A DNA stretch of 33,139 nucleotides from Actinomycetes bacterium. Lineage in GTDB: Bacteria; Actinomycetota; Acidimicrobiia; Acidimicrobiales; Acidimicrobiaceae. The stretch lies in NCBI GenBank assembly GCA_021847985.1, contig JAJZNF010000092.1:1-33139 (forward strand), read 5' to 3'. A model generated the notes under the pieces. That model did not search any database. It saw nothing but the letters and a program-made list of their open reading frames with translations, and was not told the origin of the DNA. Position 1 is the stretch's first letter. Each line of letters begins with the position of its first letter. Below, in pieces: positions 9,454-18,821 of this stretch. The position numbers and the translations under genes are program-made.

Positions 9454-10527
9454 ATGGCGGATCCAAGCGAGCCTGTCAAGCCGATACGAAAGAAAGTTTC
9501 GCCGTCCACAATGGAGGACGTGGCGCGGGCTGCAGGGGTGTCGCGAGCCCTGGTTTCGCTGGTCATGCGCGATTCACCCCTGGTGAGCGCGGACAGGCGC
9601 AAGAGGGTCCTCGAAGCGGCGGCAAAGCTCGGATACCGACCCAACGCCATGGCAAGGTCGCTGGCGAGCCGAAAGACGGGGATCATCGGCGTCCTGCTCA
9701 ACGACCTCCACAACCCGTTCTTCGCCGAAATCATGGACGGGATAGAGGAGGTTGCCGAGCGTGAGGGATATCGCCTGCTTCTGAGCACTGGCGGCCGCCG
9801 GGAGGAGCGCGAGGCCACGGCGCTCGAGGCGATGCTCGAATTCAGGGTGGACGGAGTGATCATGCTCAGCCCCCTCCTCTCCAGTGCAGTCGTACGGCGC
9901 GCCGCCGAGACCACCCCCGTGGTGGTCCTGAGCCGAACCATGCGGATCCAGGACGTCGACACGGTCGTGACCGACGAAGCCTTTGGAGCTCAGCTGGCGG
10001 TGCAGCACCTGATCGGCCTTGGGCACGTCCGCATTGCCCACATCGATGGTGGCGAATACCCCAGCGGGCCGCCGCGACGCCGCGGCTACGAGCGGGCCAT
10101 GAGGGCGGCCGGCTTGAAGAGCGTGGTCATACCGGGCGACTTCAGCGAGAACGGAGGGACCCGAGCCGCGGAGGAGATCCTCAAGATGGAGGAGCTGCCC
10201 ACCGCGGTTTTCGTCGCCAACGACCTTGCCGCCGCAGGCGCAATGGCCCGGCTTCAGGAGGCGGGGCTGCGCATACCGGACGACATGTCGATAGTGGGCT
10301 TCGACAACACCTCCCTGGCCTCCCTGGGACAGATAAGCCTCACCTCGGTCAACCAGCCGCGGGAGGAGATGGGCGAGCTCGCAGTTCGCACCATCCTCGA
10401 GCGGATCCGTGGAACTCGCACGGAGACCGCCCACCACCTGACAACACCGACATTGGTGGTGCGCCGCTCCACCGCCCACCCGCCGGTCAGCTCCGGCTGG
10501 GAGGAAGACGCCGCCGGCCTGGCCTGA
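9454..10527 (+). CDS. LacI-family transcriptional regulator (copy 1)
   Basis: TMEDVARAAGVSRALVSLVMRDSPLVSADRRKRVLEAAAKLGYRPNAMARSLAS HTH/hinge plus sugar-binding domain; start at ATG 9454. Confidence 0.95.
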   Translation: MADPSEPVKPIRKKVSPSTMEDVARAAGVSRALVSLVMRDSPLVSADRRKRVLEAAAKLGYRPNAMARSLASRKTGIIGVLLNDLHNPFFAEIMDGIEEVAEREGYRLLLSTGGRREEREATALEAMLEFRVDGVIMLSPLLSSAVVRRAAETTPVVVLSRTMRIQDVDTVVTDEAFGAQLAVQHLIGLGHVRIAHIDGGEYPSGPPRRRGYERAMRAAGLKSVVIPGDFSENGGTRAAEEILKMEELPTAVFVANDLAAAGAMARLQEAGLRIPDDMSIVGFDNTSLASLGQISLTSVNQPREEMGELAVRTILERIRGTRTETAHHLTTPTLVVRRSTAHPPVSSGWEEDAAGLA

Positions 10528-10802
10528 GAGGCGCATGCCGGCGCCACCCGCGAACCTGAGCGCGTGGCCCCAAGGAAAGCTCACCGTCCCCCCCACAGCC
10601 CCGAGGCGACCTCCCGGGCCCGAACCCCGGAACCGACACGGCCTGGAGCAACATTGTCCCGTCCCTCCAGGCATGGCCTCGGCCCCGGCCGTAAATGTCG
10701 GCCCGGCCTCTCTCCGCCGCCTCCGCCACGGATGAACGGGTCCGGCGCTCGCTGATCCCGGCGGATCGCCCCGGCGTCGGCAAGTATTTTCCACCCTCCC
10801 GC

Positions 10803-10847
10803 TTGACGCCAGTGGGAACGTTCCCTAATATGTGGGAACGTTCCCAC
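10803..10847 (+). promoter_or_regulatory. Sigma70-like promoter overlapped by two LacI-type operators
   Basis: TTGACG (10803-10808), 17-bp spacer, TAATAT (10826-10831); GGGAACGTTCCC (10814-10825) in the spacer and GTGGGAACGTTCCCAC (10832-10847) just downstream of the -10. Confidence 0.85.
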
Positions 10848-10849
10848 TC

Positions 10850-10871
10850 GGAACCGCGTGCACGCGGTTCC
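10850..10871. repeat. 22-bp perfect palindrome in the lacI-2 leader
   Basis: GGAACCGCGTGCACGCGGTTCC. Confidence 0.8.
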
Positions 10872-10890
10872 CGCAACTTCGGAGGGCGTC

Positions 10891-11943
10891 TTGACGCGCC
10901 AACCCACGATCCTCGACGTAGCGGCACTGGCCGGAGTCTCCAAATCGGTCGTCTCCAGGGTGATGAACGACTCCCCGCTGGTCAGTGCCGAGACGCGCAA
11001 GGCGGTTCTCAAGGCCGCGGCTAATATCGGGTACCGGCCCAACGCCGCGGCCCGGCACCTGGCGTCGAACCGCACGCACATCCTCGGCGCGGTGGTCGAC
11101 GACCTCCACAATCCATTCTTCGCCGACATGCTCGACGGCGTCGAGGATGTGGCCCGAGAGCGTGGCTACAGGGTGATGGTGATGGCCGGGAAGCGCAACA
11201 CGCGCCACGAGGAGGACGCCGTCGAGGCATTCCTGGAGCTGCGCGTCGACGGCCTATTGTTGGCGGGTCCCCAAATCCGCGCCCAAACCTTGAAGCGTGC
11301 GCGCGCAGCCACGAGGGTCGTGGTGGCCGCCCACCGCCTGCGAGGCAACTCGGTACGCGCGGTGGCCACCGACGACATCCGCGGTGCCGAACTGGCAGTG
11401 CAGCACCTTGCCGGGCTCGGGCATAGCCACATCGCATACCTGCAGGGTGCGCCATCCCCGCCGGCGCGGGACCGGCTGAGCGGATACCAAAGGTCCATGA
11501 AGAAGGCCGGCCTGGCGCCCGTCATCCTCCAAGCCGACTTCACCGAGGATGGGGGCTATGCGGCAGCGCGGGAGCTGGTCCGATCCGGCGCCATCCCGAC
11601 GGCCATCTGCGCGCCGAACGACCTGGCCGCGATCGGAGCCATCAACGCCCTGGAGGATGCCGGGTTGAGCGTGCCCGGGGACGTCTCGGTCGTCGGATAC
11701 GACGACACAGCCCTGGCCGGGCTGCGCCACATCTCACTCACCACAGTGCACCAGCCACGCCGGGCGCTGGGAGAGCGGGCCGCCGAACTCCTGCTCGACG
11801 AGGAGGAAGAACCTTCCCGGCCGCGCCAGATCCTACTTCCGCCCCATCTCGTCATCCGCTCTTCCACTGCTGCGCCAAGGGGAGGCCATGAGCCTTCCCC
11901 ACATCGTTTGCCTTCCCCGGCATCAACCAGGAGCACTCCATGA
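10891..11943 (+). CDS. LacI-family transcriptional regulator (copy 2)
   Basis: LTRQPTILDVAALAGVSKSVVSRVMNDSPLVSAETRKAVLKAAANIGYRPNAAARHLAS; TTG start at 10891 behind GGAGGG (10881-10886); in-frame GTG at 10858 has no SD. Confidence 0.93.
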   Translation: MTRQPTILDVAALAGVSKSVVSRVMNDSPLVSAETRKAVLKAAANIGYRPNAAARHLASNRTHILGAVVDDLHNPFFADMLDGVEDVARERGYRVMVMAGKRNTRHEEDAVEAFLELRVDGLLLAGPQIRAQTLKRARAATRVVVAAHRLRGNSVRAVATDDIRGAELAVQHLAGLGHSHIAYLQGAPSPPARDRLSGYQRSMKKAGLAPVILQADFTEDGGYAAARELVRSGAIPTAICAPNDLAAIGAINALEDAGLSVPGDVSVVGYDDTALAGLRHISLTTVHQPRRALGERAAELLLDEEEEPSRPRQILLPPHLVIRSSTAAPRGGHEPSPHRLPSPASTRSTP

Positions 11944-12857
11944 ACCCTGATCTCGAACGGGACGAAACCAGAGCCTTCCCGGTCGGCAGCGCGCCCGACT
12001 CGTGGGGCGTCTGGTTCCCCGACGACCCCCTGCAAACGCCCTGGCCGCGATTTCTGGACGAGGTCGCCGCAGCGGAATACGACTGGATCGAGCTCGGTCC
12101 CTTCGGATACCTGCCGACCGATCCGCGGGAGCTGCAAGCCGAGCTGGACAAGCGCGGACTGCGCCTCTCGGGCGGCACTGTGGGCGGCGCGCTGCACCGG
12201 CCGGAGGAACTACCCGCGGTCCGGCGGAGCATGCTCGAAGTGGCGGCCTTGGCCGGTGCGCTTGGGGCGAAGCACCTCGTCTTCCTCCCATCGATGTATC
12301 GCGGCCTGAAAGATGGAGCGCAGCTCGAGCGGGCCGATCTCGACGCCGAACAATGGCGCGCGCTGACGAATGGAGCCGAGCATCTGGCCAAGGTGCTCCT
12401 CGAGGAGACCGGCATGCGCTTCTGCTTCCACCCTCATGCGGAGAGCCATGTGGAAACGTGCGAACAGATCGAGCGCTTTCTCGCCGACACCGATCCGGAG
12501 CTTGTCGGCCTGTGCCTGGACACCGGTCACGTGGCCTACGCACACGGCGACGCTCCGCGCATCGCGCGCGAGCATCCTGATCGAATCTGGTACGTGCATA
12601 TCAAGTCCGTCGATCCGGAAGTGCTGGCGAGGGTGAACGCCGACAGGCTCCCCTTCGCCGATGCGGTCAAGCTCGGCGTCATGTGCGAGCCGAGCCGCGG
12701 CATCCCACCGCTCGACGAGATGCGCGACGCCATCTCGAAACTTCCGGCGGGCACCTTCGTCGTCGTGGAACAGGATCTCTACCCCTGTGACTTCGGCCGC
12801 CCCCTGCCGATCGCCCTCCGGACACGCAAGACACTTCGAGACACAGGAATCGGATAG
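11940..12857 (+). CDS. Sugar phosphate isomerase/epimerase TIM-barrel (xylose-isomerase-like, IolE/IolI superfamily)
   Basis: SAPDSWGVWFPDDPLQTPW...LCLDTGHVAYAHGD...WYVHIKSVDP; ATGA overlap with lacI-2. Confidence 0.87.
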   Translation: MNPDLERDETRAFPVGSAPDSWGVWFPDDPLQTPWPRFLDEVAAAEYDWIELGPFGYLPTDPRELQAELDKRGLRLSGGTVGGALHRPEELPAVRRSMLEVAALAGALGAKHLVFLPSMYRGLKDGAQLERADLDAEQWRALTNGAEHLAKVLLEETGMRFCFHPHAESHVETCEQIERFLADTDPELVGLCLDTGHVAYAHGDAPRIAREHPDRIWYVHIKSVDPEVLARVNADRLPFADAVKLGVMCEPSRGIPPLDEMRDAISKLPAGTFVVVEQDLYPCDFGRPLPIALRTRKTLRDTGIG

Positions 12858-12861
12858 AAAA

Positions 12862-14064
12862 ATGAACAGGAAAGTCACCGTTGCCGTGATTGGAGCCGGC
12901 ATGGCCGGCCAGGCGCACGCCTACGGCTACCGCAACGCCGCGATGCACCCCGCGTTATCCGACGTTGACATCGAGCTCTCCACTATCGCCGATGCGAACG
13001 GCGAACTCGCCGAATCAGTCTCCAAGCGCTTCGGGTTCACCCGAGCCGCTGAAAGCGTGGACGCCGTCGTCTACGACGAATCGATCGACGCAGTGAGCGT
13101 GGCGCTCCCCAACTTCGCCTACGCCGAGGTCATCCCCAGGTTGATCCGGGCCGGCAAGCACGTGCTCGCAGAGAAGCCGCTCGGGCGTTCGGCGGCGGAG
13201 GCCTTCGGCTTCGCGACGGCCGCTGACGCGGCGGAGGTGGTTCACGGCGTCGGCTTCTCCTTCTCCCGCCTAGGCGCCATCGAAGCCATCGAGACGCTCC
13301 TCAAGACAGGAGCGATCGGAGACGTCAGGCATCTGTCGGCCTGGTATCTCACGGACTACGCAGCGACCGAGGAAACCCCGTTCTCCTGGCGCTACGACAA
13401 GTCGCTTGCCGGCGGCGGGGCCATAGTGGATGTGGGTGCGCACGTCATCTCGGTCATCGAGCGCTTGGCCGGGCCCATAACCCGGGTGCTCGCGGCCGAG
13501 GCGCGGACCGTCATCCCCGCGCGAAGAATTCCGGCTGCCGCCATCGTCGGACACGGCCGGGCGGAACTGACCTCCCATACCGCGGCCGTGACCACCGACG
13601 ATGTGACCGACGTCGTTACCGAGCTGGCAGGAGGAGGGCTGGCCCAGATAACGGCAAGCCGCGCGGCAACCGGCTTTCCCAACTCTCTGGGATTCCAGAT
13701 CATCGGATCGGAAGGCTCGGTGGCCTTCGACTCCGTGCACGCGGACGAGTTCCAGCTCTTCCAGCGGTCCACGGCCCCTGCGGAGTCAAATGGCTTCAGG
13801 ACCGTGCTGGTGGGCCCGGAACAGCCCGCCTTCGGATACACCGTTCCCATGCCGGCCCGCGGAGTGGGATCGGGGTACGGCTCGGCCTTCGTAGCCCAGG
13901 CGCAGGACTTCATCAGGTCGATCGTCTCAGGATCGCCCATCGCCAACGATTTCTGGGCCGGATATCAAACCATGCTGGCCTGTGACGCGGCCCAGCTGGC
14001 GGCAGCCGAGCACAGGCCGGTCGACATTGCGGAGCTAGACAGGACCCATCGCCGAGCGGGTTGA
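12862..14064 (+). CDS. Gfo/Idh/MocA family oxidoreductase
   Basis: MNRKVTVAVIGAGMAGQAHAYGYR Rossmann motif; AEKPLGRS; start ATG 12862. Confidence 0.92.
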   Translation: MNRKVTVAVIGAGMAGQAHAYGYRNAAMHPALSDVDIELSTIADANGELAESVSKRFGFTRAAESVDAVVYDESIDAVSVALPNFAYAEVIPRLIRAGKHVLAEKPLGRSAAEAFGFATAADAAEVVHGVGFSFSRLGAIEAIETLLKTGAIGDVRHLSAWYLTDYAATEETPFSWRYDKSLAGGGAIVDVGAHVISVIERLAGPITRVLAAEARTVIPARRIPAAAIVGHGRAELTSHTAAVTTDDVTDVVTELAGGGLAQITASRAATGFPNSLGFQIIGSEGSVAFDSVHADEFQLFQRSTAPAESNGFRTVLVGPEQPAFGYTVPMPARGVGSGYGSAFVAQAQDFIRSIVSGSPIANDFWAGYQTMLACDAAQLAAAEHRPVDIAELDRTHRRAG

Positions 14065-14521
14065 GCCTCGGCATCGCAGGAGGGCCACAGGCGATCGAGC
14101 CTGCGGCCCGCATCTTGGAACCTCCTCCGCTGGGATCCGGAGCCCCCAAGGAGCCCATCCTCAAGGGAGGGCGCGACGCCGTGCAAGAAGATTGCGCAAC
14201 TAGCCGGCCCGAGATGGAAGACGATTTAGGGCTCGAGGTGACTGGGAGTAGGCTGCTGTCGAACGTGCGCGCAGGCCGAGCCGCAGCGCCCGGTAGGCCA
14301 CTGGCGGCCGGCCAGGCGACTTACGCGCAGGGCGGCCAACGGCGCCGCGCCCGGCATTCGGCGGAGCCCGCAATGAAGGTGATCGAATTGCACAACGGTG
14401 ACCCCGTCGCGGAGCAGGGTCCGGGTCCGGCACTCGGAGCCTTCCGGTCGGCGAGTGGCCAATCGCCGTTGGCGAATGACTGGGTTCGAGACCGGCGTGA
14501 CAGCGGGTCCCGAGTGGCAAG

Positions 14522-16942
14522 ATGAATGCCGGCCCGGAACCAATCCCCAAGCCCCCTCCTGCCGGCACGCAGGTCACCGGGCCGGAGGCGCCGAGTTCGG
14601 GGCTCAGCGAGGCGGAAGCCGCCGAGCGTCTGGCTCGCTACGGGTCAAACGCGATCCAAGCCGAGCGCCGGCACCTGCTCCGCCGGCTCGCCTCCAAGCT
14701 CACCGGACCGGTTCCCTACATGCTGGAAGCAGCGGTGGTCCTCGAGCTGGCCGTGGGCAAGGTCACCGAGGCGATCATCGTGGCCGCCCTGGTGATCTTC
14801 AACGGGATCCTGAGCTTCGCGCAGGAAGGCCGCGCGCGGCATGCCCTCGATCTCCTGCGCAGCCGCCTGGCCGTGCAGGCACGCGTCATGCGCGACGGTA
14901 GGTGGGAGCTCGTCAAAGCAGAGGTGCTGGTGCCCGGAGACATGGTTCACGTCCGCATGGGCGACATCGTGCCGGCCGACATGGCGGTACTGGAAGGATC
15001 TGTCTCGGCCGACAAGTCGGTGCTCACGGGCGAGTCCGCCGCTGTCGAAGCCGCCGCCGGAGATACTCTGTACGCCGGATCGCTGGTGCGCCGGGGCGAG
15101 GCCAGCGGCCAGGTGACGGCCACCGGTGCCAGGACCTATTTCGGGCACACCGCGGAGCTGGTGCGAACCGCACAGACCGCCAGCCATCTGGAGGAGACGA
15201 TCTTCAAGGTGGTATGGGCGCTGCTTGTCCTGGACGGCGCCCTGGTCATCGCCATCCTGGCCTATGGCCTGGCCACGAGGATGCCTTTGGCCGAGCTCCT
15301 TCCCTTCGTCCTCATCCTGGTCATCGCGACCGTCCCCGTGGCCCTTCCGGCCACGTTCACCCTCGCCTCCTCGCTAGGAGCCCTCGAGCTTGCCCACTCC
15401 GGCGTACTGGTGACCCACCTCTCCGCCATCGAGGAGGCCGCCGCCATGGACCTGCTCTGCAGCGACAAGACGGGCACCATAACCCAGAACCGCCTGTCCG
15501 TCACTGCGGTCAGGGCCTACGACGGATTCAGCGAGGCCGAGATCATCGCTCTCGGAGCCGCCGCCTCCGACGCGGCGACTCAGGACCCGATCGACTTGGC
15601 CATCATCGCGGCGGCGGGCGATGCGAAAGGGCCCGGCAAACGAGTGGACTTCGTACCCTTCGATCCCCGGACCAAGCGTTCGGAGGCGGCCTACGAGTCG
15701 GCCGGGACCACGTTGCGGGTGACAAAGGGCGCTCCCGCCGTCCTTGCGGCAATCTCCGCGATCCCGGCCTCCCTCGAATCCGACGTAGAGGAGTTGGCCG
15801 CCTCCGGCGCCCGCGTGCTCGCCATCGCCTCCGGGGCGGACCGGTTCCAAGTGGCCGGCCTGGTGGCTCTGGGAGACCCGCTCCGAGCGGACTCGGGCGC
15901 GCTCGTAGAACACCTTCGCAGGCTCGGAGTCAGAGTGCTAATGGTCAGCGGCGACTCCGCTCCTACCGCGGTTGCCGTCGCACGCGAGGTCGGGATCGGT
16001 AGCCGGCTCGCCTCTCCCGAGGCCTTGCGCGGCGGCGCAAAAGACGCGCTCGACTTCGATGTGGTCGCGGGAGTCCTGCCCGAGGACAAGCTGGCTCTCG
16101 TGGAACGAGCCCAAGCCGCAGGGCACGTGGTGGGGATGACCGGCGACGGCGTCAACGACGCCCCCGCCCTCAAGCGAGCCGAGGTCGGTATCGCCGTCTC
16201 CTCGGCAACCGACGTCGCCAAGGAGGCCGCCGGCGTGGTCCTCACCGACGCCGGTCTGGGTGAGATAGTGGCCGCCGTCGAGACCGGCCGCCGCGTCTAC
16301 CAGAGGATGCTCACATACACCTTGAACAAGATTGCCAAGACCTTCCAGGTCTCGCTTTTCCTGGGCCTCGGGCTCCTGGTCACCGGCAGCTTCGTGACCA
16401 CCCCCCGGCTGGTGCTGCTGCTCCTGTTCGCCAACGACTTCGTGACCATGGCCATCGCCACCGACCGGGTCGGCTTTTCTCCGCGGCCGGACCGCTGGCG
16501 CGTACCCACGATCTCCTTAGCGGCGCTCGGCGTCGCGATACCCTGGCTTGCCGCATCCTTCGCAACCTTCTACATCGCGCGCGACGTACTCGGGCTGGGG
16601 CTTGGCGGCACCCAGACCCTGGTCTTCCTGACCCTGGTCTTCACCGGCCAGGCCACGGTCTACCTGGTTCGCGAGCGAGGGCACCTCTGGGCCGCAAGGC
16701 CGAGCAACTGGCTGATGCTCGCAACGGCGCTCGATGTGGCCGTGGTGGCAGCGATGGCCGACCTGGGGATACTTATGGCTCCCGTCCACCTGGCCTACAT
16801 CGTGCTACTCCTGGCGGCGGTGGTGGCCGCCACCCTGCTCCTCGACCTTGTCAAGGCTCCGCTGCTCAGCGGGCTGGGGGCACAGGTCGTCGCCGGGCCG
16901 GCCGACGACACGCCACAAGGGCCGGGCTCCGGGCGCCCCTGA
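14522..16942 (+). CDS. Plasma-membrane-type (P3A) proton-efflux P-type ATPase
   Basis: TGES, PVALPATFTLAS, LLCSDKTGTITQNRLSV, MTGDGVNDAPAL, and M6-like LFANDFVTMAIATDRV. Confidence 0.9.
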   Translation: MNAGPEPIPKPPPAGTQVTGPEAPSSGLSEAEAAERLARYGSNAIQAERRHLLRRLASKLTGPVPYMLEAAVVLELAVGKVTEAIIVAALVIFNGILSFAQEGRARHALDLLRSRLAVQARVMRDGRWELVKAEVLVPGDMVHVRMGDIVPADMAVLEGSVSADKSVLTGESAAVEAAAGDTLYAGSLVRRGEASGQVTATGARTYFGHTAELVRTAQTASHLEETIFKVVWALLVLDGALVIAILAYGLATRMPLAELLPFVLILVIATVPVALPATFTLASSLGALELAHSGVLVTHLSAIEEAAAMDLLCSDKTGTITQNRLSVTAVRAYDGFSEAEIIALGAAASDAATQDPIDLAIIAAAGDAKGPGKRVDFVPFDPRTKRSEAAYESAGTTLRVTKGAPAVLAAISAIPASLESDVEELAASGARVLAIASGADRFQVAGLVALGDPLRADSGALVEHLRRLGVRVLMVSGDSAPTAVAVAREVGIGSRLASPEALRGGAKDALDFDVVAGVLPEDKLALVERAQAAGHVVGMTGDGVNDAPALKRAEVGIAVSSATDVAKEAAGVVLTDAGLGEIVAAVETGRRVYQRMLTYTLNKIAKTFQVSLFLGLGLLVTGSFVTTPRLVLLLLFANDFVTMAIATDRVGFSPRPDRWRVPTISLAALGVAIPWLAASFATFYIARDVLGLGLGGTQTLVFLTLVFTGQATVYLVRERGHLWAARPSNWLMLATALDVAVVAAMADLGILMAPVHLAYIVLLLAAVVAATLLLDLVKAPLLSGLGAQVVAGPADDTPQGPGSGRP

Positions 16943-17192
16943 CCGGCCGGTCGCGCGCCCTGGGCCGCCAAGACATGCTTGCCCCGGCCCGAAGCCTGAG
17001 GCCGCAAACGCGAACCTGGACGAAGAGCACTCAGGTCTCATCGGCCACGAGAGGGCCCATCGGGGTCCCCCCACCGGTCAATATCTCGGCCGCGCTACGC
17101 GGGGCACCCCTTGGACGCCGGCTATAACCAGCGAGATTGGTTCGCGGGCTAGTTTGGACGCAGAAGGACGATCCCCGACCCAGGAGCCAAAA

Positions 17193-17525
17193 GTGAGCCA
17201 AGCAAAAATAGCCTTCCTGATTCTCAGTGAGGACCCTGCACGTGCAATCCCCGGATTGGTAATGGCCCAGCGCCTCAAGCAGAACCGCGACGACGAAGTC
17301 CGGGTCCTCTTCTTCGGCCGCGGGGTGTACCTTGCCGCCAGCGGGGCTGTCGACGAACAGATAAAGGCCCTGGCTGATGCCGGCGTGCTCCCGAGGGCCT
17401 GCCGCGCCAATGTCGAGCAGTACGGAGTCCAAGAGGCGATCGCAGCCCGGCAGCTGGAACTGATCGCCGCCGGGGCCGAGGTGGAGGAGTTCCACCACCT
17501 GGGATATACGGTACTCAGCTTCTAG
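17193..17525 (+). CDS. DsrE/DsrF-like family protein
   Basis: VSQAKIAFLILSEDPARAIPGLVMAQRLKQNRDDEVRVLFFGRGVYLAAS...; AGGAG SD at 17182-17186, GTG start. Confidence 0.7.
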   Translation: MSQAKIAFLILSEDPARAIPGLVMAQRLKQNRDDEVRVLFFGRGVYLAASGAVDEQIKALADAGVLPRACRANVEQYGVQEAIAARQLELIAAGAEVEEFHHLGYTVLSF

Positions 17526-17744
17526 CCGTCGGCCGAGTTAGCCCCAAAGAGGGTCGGCGAAAGAACGAAAGACCGCCACTGGCGGCATGGACGCTTCGTC
17601 CCTGGAGACGCGCCGCCTCCCCGGTCAAAGGCATTGCCGTCATGTCCGCCAAAGCCGGCGACGCCGGGTCGGGCAACTCGGCCCGTGGGTCGGGCGCAGG
17701 TAGGATCCTAAATTCAATCCACAATTGAACACCGAGGAGATTGC

Positions 17745-18821
17745 ATGCCCGCTGCGGACTCCCCTGCCGGGTCTTCGCAACCGGCAAGCCAGGCTTACCC
17801 GACCGCTCGTGCCATGGTTGCCACCGAGCCCGGCAAGCGGCTGGAACCGCGCGAAATACCGATCGAAAGGCCACGACCGGGCTGGGCACGAGTGCAGGTG
17901 ATCGCCAGCGGCGTTTGCCGTGCCGACCTTGAATACGCTGCCAACCCCGAGGCGTCGCAGGACAAGCCGGTCACCCCCGGCCACGAGATCGCCGGGATAA
18001 TCGCCGAGCTCGGCGACGACGTACGAGGCTGGTCGCTCGGGGACCGGGTGGCGGTCGGCTGGTTCGGCGGAAGCTGCGGTCATTGCGCCTTTTGCAGAGT
18101 TGGCGACGTGGTGCACTGCTCCGAGCTGCAGGTGCCCGGTTCGTCATACCCGGGAGGCTGGTCCGAAAGCGTCACCGTGCCCGCGAGCGCGCTGGCACGA
18201 ATTCCTGACGGGATGGACTTCTTCGATGCCGCCCCCATGGGTTGTGCCGGAGTGACCACCTTCAATGCGATCCGCAAGGCCAACCTTGCCCCGGGATCCG
18301 CTGTCGCGGTGCTTGGCATAGGCGGCCTTGGGCATCTCGCCATCCAGTTCGCCGCGAAGATGGGCTTCCACACCATCGCCATCGCTCGCGGGGCCGAACG
18401 CGCCGGGCTGGCCCGGAGCCTGGGTGCCCACGACTTCATCGACGCCACCGCCGGCCCTGCCGGTAAGGCTCTGGCCGCTTTGGGTGGCGCGGACCTCGTC
18501 GTTTGCACCGCCCAGACCAGCGAGCCGGTCTCCGGCCTGCTGGCCGGGCTGCGTCCCCATGGGCGCATCACCCTGCTCGGCGTGGACAGCGGATCGATAA
18601 CCCTCCCCGCAGCCATGCTGGTCATGCACGAGCTGAGCGTGGGCGGTGTCGTCACCGGCAATACCAGGGACATCGAGGAGACCATGGGCTTCGCACTCAC
18701 CACCGGAGTGCGCCCCCTGGTCGAGAGGATGCCCCTCGAGGCGGCCAACGAGGCCCTGGCCCGCATCGAAGCCGGAAACGTGGCATTCCGCATCGTCCTG
18801 GATGCGGTCGGCCAGAGGTGA
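17745..18821 (+). CDS. Zinc-dependent alcohol dehydrogenase (MDR family)
   Basis: GVCRADLE catalytic Cys, GHEIAGIIAELG, structural Zn motif CGHCAFCRVGDVVHC, VLGIGGLGHLAIQFA; GAGGAG SD. Confidence 0.92.
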   Translation: MPAADSPAGSSQPASQAYPTARAMVATEPGKRLEPREIPIERPRPGWARVQVIASGVCRADLEYAANPEASQDKPVTPGHEIAGIIAELGDDVRGWSLGDRVAVGWFGGSCGHCAFCRVGDVVHCSELQVPGSSYPGGWSESVTVPASALARIPDGMDFFDAAPMGCAGVTTFNAIRKANLAPGSAVAVLGIGGLGHLAIQFAAKMGFHTIAIARGAERAGLARSLGAHDFIDATAGPAGKALAALGGADLVVCTAQTSEPVSGLLAGLRPHGRITLLGVDSGSITLPAAMLVMHELSVGGVVTGNTRDIEETMGFALTTGVRPLVERMPLEAANEALARIEAGNVAFRIVLDAVGQR

